A stretch of DNA of 64,000 nucleotides from Calliphora vicina. Its lineage: Eukaryota; Arthropoda; Insecta; Diptera; Calliphoridae. Shown in pieces: positions 10,195-18,074 of this stretch; the first letter of the stretch is position 1, and every line of letters starts with the position of its first letter. The DNA lies in the NCBI RefSeq assembly GCF_958450345.1, contig NC_088782.1, positions 90,628,858-90,692,857 of the forward strand. Reading direction: 5' to 3'. The position numbers and the translations under genes are program-made. The notes beneath the pieces are model-generated. The model did not search any database, was not told the origin of the DNA, and saw only the letters and a list, made by a program, of their open reading frames with translations.

Positions 10195-11495
10195 TAAGGA
10201 GTGAGATCGAAAAATTCTTAACATACATATATGTTTATAAAAAAGAAACCACTAAACTTACAGCTTTAATTTTTTTTTATTTGATTGAAATTATTATTAC
10301 AATTTACAAAAAAAATTATTTTTATAGTTTTAATCACTAGTGATGAAATTTTGAACCTTTTTCGGAAACCCTTCCATTAACGTTTTTATAGTGCTTTCTG
10401 TCACTTTGCTCGAACATGTAGTCCATCTCCGTTTAAAATCTACCACACTTTTGGACACCTTTTTTGTACTCTTCAATTCTCTTTTAACAAGAGCCCAATA
10501 TCTCTCCACTGGCCTTAGCTCCGGGCAGTTTGGAGGATTTGCCTCTCTTGGTACAAATACCACATTATTGTTCTTGTACCACTCAAGGGCTTGTTTGCCA
10601 TAGTGACAGGATGCCAAGTCAGGCCAAAAATAAGTGGACACATTATGAAGTCTTATGAATGGAAGCAGCCTTTTTTGTAAACATTCCTTGATGTAAATTT
10701 CGGTATTTATAGAGCCCGTTGTAACAAATGAGTGGCTTCTTTTGCCGCAACTGCATATTGCTTGCCATACCAAGAACTTTCTGGGAAATTTTGTCTGCTT
10801 TTGGGTCCTAAACTTTTCTTCAACATTCCCTCGAGCATCAGCAACATAAAATTTTTGACCTGGAAGTTGCGAAAAATCTGCCAGAACATACGTTTCGTCA
10901 TCCATTATGCAGCAAGAATATTTTTTTATAAAACTTGACTTCAATTTCCGTGCTCTGTTTTTGGCCTCTAAATTTTTAGTAGCGTTCCTGTCAGGAACTT
11001 TTTGAGCCTTGTATGTTTTTAAACCTGCATTAGCTTTAACTTTTCGTACCAAATAGTCCGAGCACTGAGCTAACCGGGCTGCTTTCCTACCGGATGTGTT
11101 GGGAGCTCTTTTGAAAATGCGTTCTATTTTTTTGGCTTTAGAAACATCATGTGGACCATTCCTTCTACCTGAACCAGGTTTTCTATCAACTGACAAGTTC
11201 TCCCGGTACTGTTTAATAACATTGGAAACAGTTTGACGACAGACCTTTGTATGCTTGGCCAACTTTTTGTAAGACCAAGTTGGGTTTTGTTGAAAATATT
11301 TAATAATTTCAGTACGCACTTTTTTCTGGTCACTCATTTTAATCAGATTAACAAAAAAATTAATATAATTGACATTACACATAATAACTGACATGTTTTT
11401 CAAAGGTAACTTGATCAAAAAAAAATTCAAATAATACTTGGGTTAAAAAATGTAATGAAAAACGTGTGTTAAGAATTTTTCGATCTCACTCCTTA
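10195..11495 (-). mobile_element. Tc1/mariner DD37E element, structurally complete
   Basis: The element is 10197-11493 (1297 bp) with a TA duplication on each side. The TIRs are 27 bp and perfect, starting AGGAGTGAGATCGAAAAATT, and extend to about 30 bp with one mismatch. It contains a single uninterrupted minus-strand transposase ORF. The length, TA target and DD37E spacing match the ITmD37E group known from mosquitoes and other flies. Confidence 0.9.
10330..11337 (-). CDS. ITmD37E-type mariner transposase
   Basis: Cut-and-paste transposase of 335 aa from the ATG at 11337 (MSDQKKVRTEI); an in-frame ATG at 11430 would add 31 residues that look like untranslated leader, so the inner start is preferred. 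N-terminal helix-turn-helix: LAKHTKVCRQTVSNVIKQY, then a GSGRR basic hook. Catalytic triad: MDDETYV, WPDLASCHYG and PELRPVERYW. There are exactly 37 residues between the second D and the E, i.e. DD37E. No stop or frameshift interrupts it, so the protein could be functional. It binds its own 27-bp TIRs and acts in the nucleus. Confidence 0.85.
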   Translation of the reverse strand: MSDQKKVRTEIIKYFQQNPTWSYKKLAKHTKVCRQTVSNVIKQYRENLSVDRKPGSGRRNGPHDVSKAKKIERIFKRAPNTSGRKAARLAQCSDYLVRKVKANAGLKTYKAQKVPDRNATKNLEAKNRARKLKSSFIKKYSCCIMDDETYVLADFSQLPGQKFYVADARGNVEEKFRTQKQTKFPRKFLVWQAICSCGKRSHSFVTTGSINTEIYIKECLQKRLLPFIRLHNVSTYFWPDLASCHYGKQALEWYKNNNVVFVPREANPPNCPELRPVERYWALVKRELKSTKKVSKSVVDFKRRWTTCSSKVTESTIKTLMEGFPKKVQNFITSD

Positions 11496-12044
11496 ATAGA
11501 TATGAATATGTTATTTAATAAATTCTACCCTTCAATAACAGTCACACATATATAAAATATTTATTTTAGTATATTCAACATATGAAGGGTATTTTAGTCA
11601 CGTACTTATCATAAAAGTATTTACAAATAATACTCCATATGCTAAGACGTGACAATGAATTTTATTATTGCTCTCTCTCGATTTTAACAAATTGTAAAAA
11701 TATCACTAAAAGCCAAAAGGCATCATTCCACTCAGTGACAATAAACAGCTTTTCAAAACATGACAAATCTTCCTCGATGCGAATCCAAATTTCACATGCA
11801 CGGATGCCAGATTTAAAGATTTATCGACATTTTGCCGATTTTTAGTGTCCAAAATGCACTAAGAGAAATTCTGTACTAATTATTTTATCTAATATAATAA
11901 TATTGCAAATAATATAAATTCGAGTCTCAAAATAATATTAAATTTTATTTTAAATTATATATAACTATAATTTTATTTATAGTCAGTTAATTGAGCAACC
12001 TTTATACAAAATCTCAGCATCTAGCAACCTTACCGGGGCTAAAG
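11496..12044. other. AT-rich spacer
   Basis: No coding sequence or repeat could be named in this stretch. Confidence 0.4.
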
Positions 12045-12599
12045 CGGATATTTTGATATACGAATCATGTTATTTGGGGGCTTTGGAAAGTTGATTTCAA
12101 CATATTGCTATATCGACTCCACTATTTATAACTATCAGGAATATATCGATGGCTTAATATAGAATGGCCGTGTCTCAACTTTTAGTTACTTTACAGGAGA
12201 AGGAAAAAACTCAATAATATCAGAGAGTGAAATTGAAAAAAAACAACTAAAAATTTGTAATATATCAAAAAGTATTTTTAGAACAGTTCTTTGTTTTAAT
12301 ATAAGCCAAAAAATATGCATTCCACTTTAAATGAGTTAGGGGTTTTTCTTTCAAACGATTTTTTAAATTAGTTAGGGCTTTTTTATAATTACTGTAAATC
12401 TGTTATTCGTCAACATAGGAAACTGAATTTTTGAAGGGAGATCTATTTGTGTTTTGTCTACCAGAATATGTAAAAAACCCGATTTTGGAAAATACGAGAT
12501 ACGACCTTTCTATATTAAGCCATCGATATATACTTTGTGGGGTCACAAACTTATGTATACCCTTGTTACTCATGGCGATAAAAATCATGGGTATAAAAT
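12045..12599 (+). mobile_element. DINE-1/mini-me-like 3' fragment split by a MITE
   Basis: 12050-12146 and 12526-12599 together match 56168-56386: GGGGGCTTTGGAAAGTTG, the core AGGAATATATATACTTT, then GGGGTC and a terminal GGGTATAAAA. The break is the MITE at 12147. The remnant lacks the 5' end. Confidence 0.7.
12143..12529. mobile_element. MITE with 4-bp target duplication (family GATGGCTTAATATA), copy 1
   Basis: The element is 12147-12525 (379 bp). TIR CGATGGCTTAATATAGAA is mirrored at the right end. ATAT flanks it at 12143-12146 and 12526-12529, and removing the element plus one ATAT restores the uninterrupted host-repeat phrase AGGAATATATATACTTT. It shares the internal phrase CAGGAGAAGGAAAAAACTC with the copy at 44491. 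Confidence 0.85.
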
Positions 12600-13536
12600 A
12601 ATAGTCAGCTTTTAATTATGACGATTTTTTCTCAAAATTTTACGATTTGGTATCCAAATAATCTGGCAACTTTATTTATATGATTAAAATAATGAACGAA
12701 TGAAATAAAGTGAATAGAGTTTATAAAAACTATTTAGACTTTAAGACACAAAATTATTGCAATAATAAAAATTTGCATGTGTTAATGTCAGGATTTATTG
12801 TGGAACAAATTGATTGCTTGAATTAAACCGACTTTGGAGACTTTCTTGTTGTAAAAACGTGACAAACTGCAAAAATTTATTTAATTTAATAAAAACATTT
12901 TCATATGTACATTAGGTATATAACCAATTTTGGCGAAATTTTTGGCATACCACCACGTGATGGCCAATATTGTATAAGTAATGAAAATCATTTTTCTAGG
13001 TCATTTGGAATCAAAAACATCACGCACCAACACCAATTTCTAAAATAATCCATATTTTGTTTTCTCTGAAAAATTATATAAATAATTTCATATCTTTTTT
13101 TGCAAGAGTGAGGCATACTTCCCTTATTTAAAAAGTATCTTTTGAAGTATGTCCGCAGTTATTATTAAAATTAAATATATTGTATTTCAAAATAATTGAA
13201 AATATTTAATGAAAAACTTTTAAAACGTTTGGTGCGTGAACTTTTTTAACAACCGCGAAAAAATTATACCATGGTTTTTTATATTTTTTAATGCTCTATT
13301 CGACTATGCTATGCCAATTTGCATATTTGCAAAAATTGTCAATAGTTATATCCCTAATGTACATAGTATATTTATGTATGCATAATTTGATAATTAATTT
13401 TTAAAACAAATTAATAGTAACGATTTTGTACTGAATATTCCTTGAGAAAAACGATTCTATTTAAATCTTGTTGAAAAGATTTGTACTGAAAACTCGTCGA
13501 ATACTCTTTTATAGAGAAAAATAGTTGAAAACTTAA
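12600..13536. other. AT-rich spacer with a weak inverted pair
   Basis: AAACATCACGCACCAAC (13015-13031) and GTTTGGTGCGTGAACTTT (13219-13236) form an imperfect inverted pair about 220 bp apart, possibly a decayed MITE. Otherwise nothing is recognised. Confidence 0.35.
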
Positions 13537-13714
13537 TTAACCCTTTGACGGACACCAAAATTTTAGGAGGTCTTCCCGTGGGACACTTGCTGTATCTCCG
13601 TTATTTGGCAAGATACGAAAATTCCGACAACACCAAACTGCTGGAAATTGAAAATATAATCTATCTAAAACATAAAAATTGGTTTTAATATTTGACGTTT
13701 ATTGACGTCATGAC

Positions 13715-15138
13715 GTATATACTAGGGTATTCGAATTATTCGATTTTTTTCTTGTTCGAATAAAACGAATAATTCGATTAAGAGATTTTAACTTGTTCGA
13801 ATAATTCGATCACACGTTTAAAATTAATCGAATTATTCGAATAATTTAATTTTTTTAAAAAAGTAAAGAATGAAGTTTTGATGTCTGTTTTTTAATATTT
13901 TATTGTTAAAGAAAAACAAAAAATAACGTTAAAGTTAACAATTCAAGTATTGATAATGTTAAAAAACATTCGAAAACAAAGTCCATCATTAAATTTTCAA
14001 CAGAAATATTCTGATCAGATTAACTCCCGAACAATCTACAAAACAATTGACTGGCAAACCCTTTAGTTCTGTTTTGGAGCTATGCTTTAAACAATTTGAG
14101 CTAGTTCGACATGATCTGAATTCAAATACAATATAAACGTATTAAAAACTTTTTTATGTCGTTCATTAATTCGGTTTTTAAATTGAGTAACTAATTCTTT
14201 AGTAACTTTAATAACAAATTATATTATACATCAAGCTCTATCAACGTTGCCGAATCTTTGTTTAATAAAATGGTCTTGGGGAATTACACAATAAAGGGAA
14301 TCTGTCCAAAGTTTGATATCATTGTCAGTGAACTTGGCTAATTTGAAGTCAGGCAGTGTATGATTGACGCATTTACAAATACGCAATAAGTTTATTACCA
14401 TGTTAGACAAGATGTTCAACGATGTTCAAAATCATGTATAAAACGAACTCCATGCTTTTCTTGCAACTAAATGTTAGTTTGCAATATTTGTGTGTTATCA
14501 TTCGATTTGTTAAATATTTTGCAACACTTACTTACGCGGTTAATAATATCACTTATATACATATATTCTATTGGCCTTCATCTATTTCAATTTAATCATT
14601 ATAAATGTCATCCTCAATATCACTTTCGAAGACCGTTTCAAAATCACATTCAACTCCACTTTAATCTAAGTTAAAATGTTGATTATTAATTGCGATTCTT
14701 CTAATATTTCGCCACCTAAATAACAAATATTTTATTCCGTACCTTTTAATTTCATTGGTTCAAGTCCTAAGTTAAAAATTTTGAAAGATTTGTTTTTAGA
14801 ATTGTAACTTCTTGCAGTAATATTTATATATTTATAGGAGCTCATCTACAGTGATCGAAAGTGCCTTTGTCTTTAGTTAATTGTCGAATTTCAGAAACAA
14901 TAAAATTTTTGTGAGTCATTATTACTTATTTATATTTGAAATTATAAAAATTTTAAGCAATTTAATAAATTTAAATATATATGAATATTTATTCGTTTTA
15001 TTCGATTATTCTACATAAAATTGTTCGAATTATTCGTTATTCGAAAATGGCTATTTTTAAATTGTTCGAATAATTATTCGTAAGAAATTATTCGATTAAT
15101 CGAACGATCATTAGTCGAATGAATACCCTAGTATATAC
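13715..15138. mobile_element. Nonautonomous hAT element (TAGGGTATTC family) in piggyBac
   Basis: The element is 13723-15130 (1408 bp) with TIR TAGGGTATTC and subterminal arrays of CGAATTATTCG/CGAATAATT. The perfect 8-bp duplication GTATATAC (13715-13722, 15131-15138) sits exactly in the middle of a piggyBac subterminal palindrome. Related sequence occurs at 37640-38040 and in the large copy at 45243-56545. The inside shows a fragment readable as CVNHTLPDFKLAKFTDND (minus strand, about 14290-14370), but no full transposase. Confidence 0.88.
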
Positions 15139-15184
15139 ACGTCATGGTACATGTAGACCATTTCAAGCTTTATAATAAAGCACA

Positions 15185-15201
15185 TGACGTGTATACACGT
15201 C
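15185..15201. repeat. piggyBac subterminal palindrome (left side)
   Basis: TGACGTGTATACACGTC. Sister copies lie at 21379-21396, 21584-21601 and 21625-21642, and a fifth (TGACGTATATACACGTCA) is split by the hAT at 13711/15131. These are likely transposase-binding or internal repeat motifs of this piggyBac lineage. Confidence 0.7.
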
Positions 15202-15364
15202 GAATTTTTTTTAAATTTTTATGTTTTTTTTATGAAATGAAACAAAATTTTTTATAAAAAAGTAATTTAATTCAAAAAATTCATTCTTTAAAACTTGAAA
15301 CTAAAAACATAAAGTAAAACTGTTTATTATTTATGTGCTATGAAAATAAGTAATTTTAAATATT

Positions 15365-16983
15365 ATTCGTATGCCATTTTTCAAAGCACAAACCAGGACA
15401 AAGTGGAGGCTTATCAATACAAGTTTTACAACGGAATGCTGTTTCTCGTCTATTTTTTTTCCTTGTAACACATTCTGCATCGCAAGAAATTAGATTTTTT
15501 TGTACTTAATTCATTAGATGGAATTTTTTCTTGAAAATGCTGAATTTTATTTTTGTGAATTAGTGAACCTTTATCCATTGCTGCCTTTTGTTTGTTTAAA
15601 CGTAATAAAGAACGAATAATTTCTTCTCTGAATTCTATATACTTGATTTTACTTTTAGTATGTTGTTTATATATATAATACGAGTTATATAAACACATAT
15701 CAAGAAGGTGAAATATTACCTTTTTATACCATCTAATGGTTTTTCGTGGACAGGAATAATAACTGATCATTTGATCACTTTTGTCAACTCCGGACATATT
15801 GGTGTTATATGCTTCAATTTCTACAGGCTTAATTTTTTTCTTTCCATATCGATTCATGAATTCTCTCAATTCAGGATTGAAAGCTGTTGTTATGCATAGG
15901 ACATCTCTTGTATCTTTCCATTTACTAACATAATTTTTTTTTATTTCTTTTCCATTTGTAGCCTCCTTTTTTCAATTTTTGTTTAACAACGTCTGGAGGA
16001 TTTCCTTTTCTATTTGATCTCAATGTTCCTGTAGAGTGAGTCTTACGTTTAAGCAAATCTTTGCTTAAATCTACGCTGTTATAAAAGTTGTCCATGTATA
16101 AGTGGTGACCTTTGTTTAAGTAAGGAGCCATTAATCGCAATACTATGGAATGTGTTTTCTTTTATGCCATATTTCGCTTGTTTACCTTTCATATATTGGC
16201 GACAAAAAAAAAGGCCTTTAAAGAGTAATAATGATTCATCTAAGGATAATGCTTCCTCTGGATAATAGGATTTTGAGAAATTGCTTACTAAAAGATTAAC
16301 CAATTCTGACACTTTTGATAGCTTATCAGTTTTCATGCATATTTTTCGTAGTTCAAACAACGCAAAAGTTGTTCAAATCTTCTTCCCGACATAAGAGAAG
16401 GCAAAATTGGATGGTGATACAATGGATCTTTACTAAACATTTTACGTATCGTAGGAAACTTCATTTGTCCTTGTAAAATACATATGCCGAAAAATTTTTC
16501 CATTTCACTTTTATTTGTATTTTCAAATGATTTAAAACGACAGCTTCTGGTTCTTGATCCCATATTTTGAAACAATTTCTGTCCATATTCGTTTGTACAC
16601 TCAACAAAAGTTGTAGTAATTTCAGGTGTCCACAACTTAGAAAACACCTCAATAGGTGATGGATTTGGTGGTAGAGGAATCTTTATTCCACATTGATCTT
16701 CGTTGTCTTCGATGTCTTCTGCATTCTCTTCAGTTGTATCTAGAGTCACCTGTTTAGTACTATCAGTCTTTTTTCTAGCCGATTCCAAATGTTCACCCTC
16801 GTTTATGGTGGAAGACAACGTGCTGGAACTTTTATCGGGATTGTAACTTGGATCATCAGCAAACTCCCCATCATCTTGAAATGGCTCTGATAATGTGTCT
16901 GAATCTATTTCAGAGAAACTTTCATTTGAGTCTGCTTCACCAAACAATTTTTCTAACGCTGCTCTTTGTTTTTCGTATGACAT
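15365..16983 (-). pseudogene. piggyBac transposase, frameshifted
   Basis: Acidic N-terminus from the ATG at 16983, then the DDE_Tnp_1_7 domain in pieces: FGICILQGQMKFP and RRFEQLLRCLNY (ending about 16345); ALSLDESLL with the first catalytic Asp (codon at about 16240); HHLYMDNFYNS with the second (about 16092); NTNMSGVDKSDQM with the third (about 15785). The C-terminal Cys-rich domain (RCRMC and TCIDKPPLCPGLC) reaches 15365. At least three frame changes separate the pieces. The first two Asp are only ~49 codons apart against 78 in the Trichoplusia ni enzyme, so ~29 codons are deleted; the second-third spacing (~102) is normal. Not functional. Confidence 0.9.
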
Positions 16984-17019
16984 AGTAAAAGCTTAAAATA
17001 TTGAATAATATATAAGTTT

Positions 17020-17158
17020 TGTGGCAACCTCTTTAATATTTTAAAATTTAATCAATTTACCCATTTTTGTATAAATCAAATATTTTCATAAAATATAAAT
17101 TATTCTGTTTTAACTTTTGATATAAAAAGATTGTTTTAATATTAAAATAAAACTCTAT
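17020..17158 (+). repeat. 5' LTR of the CsRn1-clade element
   Basis: 139 bp, starting TGTGGCAACCTCTTTAATA and ending AAAACTCTAT. Identical to 21061-21199 by direct reading. It is unusually short and AT-rich. The boundary is set by the AGTTT duplication. Confidence 0.93.
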
Positions 17159-17162
17159 AATT

Positions 17163-17174
17163 TGGTGACCCCGA
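17163..17174 (+). promoter_or_regulatory. Primer-binding site, tRNA-Trp type
   Basis: TGGTGACCCCGA starts 5 bases after the 5' LTR. This matches the complement of a tRNA-Trp 3' end, the primer used by CsRn1-clade elements. Confidence 0.75.
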
Positions 17175-17175
17175 A

Positions 17176-18021
17176 ATGCCTACAACACGTTCACCTGTAC
17201 GTGAATCTATTGGAGATTCAAGTTCTGCTCCTTCTCAAGAGAGGTCTGCCTTGGATCAACCTTATGACAATATAAACGTTCCAGAAATTTCTGCAGCGAC
17301 TGCAAACATACAGAAGTTACCACATTTCTGGTCGGAGCAACCCCATTTATGGTTTATCCAAATCGAAAACATTTTTACTCTAGCTCACATAACAAGAGAT
17401 GAAACTAAATTTTCTCATGTAATTGCAAATTTAGAGCCAACATATCTTAAGTTTGTGGGAGATATTTTGGTTTCACCGCCGCCAGTCGGAAAATACAACG
17501 CAATCAAGGAGCGACTCATCTCATCATTTGCTGTTTCAGAAGAGGCAAAATTAAAGAAACTCTTTGGTGGCTTAGTAATTGGTGACCAAAAACCGTCGCA
17601 TTTTTTGCAGTCAATGAAGGCTCTTGCAGCTGGTAATAATATAGGCGACAATGTCCTTAAAACATTATTTTTAGATCAACTTCCAGACAACATACGCTCA
17701 GTTCTGGTTACAAGCAATGCAGATTTACCGACTATTGCACAACAGGCGGATAAGATAATGGATATAGCATATCCTCAGGTATCCGCAATATCACCTACTG
17801 ACAATATTATTCAAGAACTTTCGGCGAAAATTGAAGCTTTGGAAAAGAAAATTGATTTATCTTCCAGGAGAAGAAGTAATTATCGTGAAGACGGTAAACA
17901 ACGACATCGCAGTAAAAGTCGTAATAGACGAAGTGGTTGGTGTTGGTATCATAGTCGTTTTGAAGATAGAGCTGAAAAATGTATACCACCATGCTCTTAT
18001 AATCAACAATCAAAAAACTAG
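17176..18021 (+). CDS. gag: Gag polyprotein, CsRn1 clade
   Basis: 281 aa. It begins MPTTRSPVRES next to the PBS, has the capsid signature LPHFWSEQPHLWFIQIENIF (about residues 48-67), a coiled-coil-prone segment near 215-227, and an Arg/Ser-rich basic tail. The C-terminal finger CWYHSRFEDRAEKCIPPC is C-x2-H-x9-C-x3-C, the CHCC type typical of CsRn1 rather than the usual CCHC. The gene ends at TAG 18019-18021, immediately after the slippery site A AAA AAC. Gag packages the RNA into virus-like particles in the cytoplasm. Confidence 0.9.
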   Translation: MPTTRSPVRESIGDSSSAPSQERSALDQPYDNINVPEISAATANIQKLPHFWSEQPHLWFIQIENIFTLAHITRDETKFSHVIANLEPTYLKFVGDILVSPPPVGKYNAIKERLISSFAVSEEAKLKKLFGGLVIGDQKPSHFLQSMKALAAGNNIGDNVLKTLFLDQLPDNIRSVLVTSNADLPTIAQQADKIMDIAYPQVSAISPTDNIIQELSAKIEALEKKIDLSSRRRSNYREDGKQRHRSKSRNRRSGWCWYHSRFEDRAEKCIPPCSYNQQSKN

Positions 18022-18074
18022 AAGCTGTTTCGGACAATGCGGCATCTGAAACAAATTTGTCTAAAACCAGCCGC
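18012..18074 (+). promoter_or_regulatory. -1 ribosomal frameshift signal: slippery site plus predicted pseudoknot
   Basis: A AAA AAC at 18012-18018 is in the gag phase and directly precedes TAG. After a 7-nt spacer, 18026-18034 can pair with 18045-18053 (9 bp, one G-U). The loop bases GCGGC (18039-18043) are complementary to GCCGC (18070-18074), allowing an H-type pseudoknot. The pol frame is open from 18003, so a -1 slip joins Gag to Pol. The heptamer is read directly; the fold is predicted by hand. Confidence 0.75.

Noticed and set aside
13013..13238. Complete MITE
   Set aside because: Only 17-18 bp arms with mismatches and no target duplication; kept only as a weak note.
14231..14419. 62-codon minus ORF as a host gene
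   Set aside because: The same sequence recurs at 37640-37740 and lies inside hAT ends; it is an internal transposon fragment.
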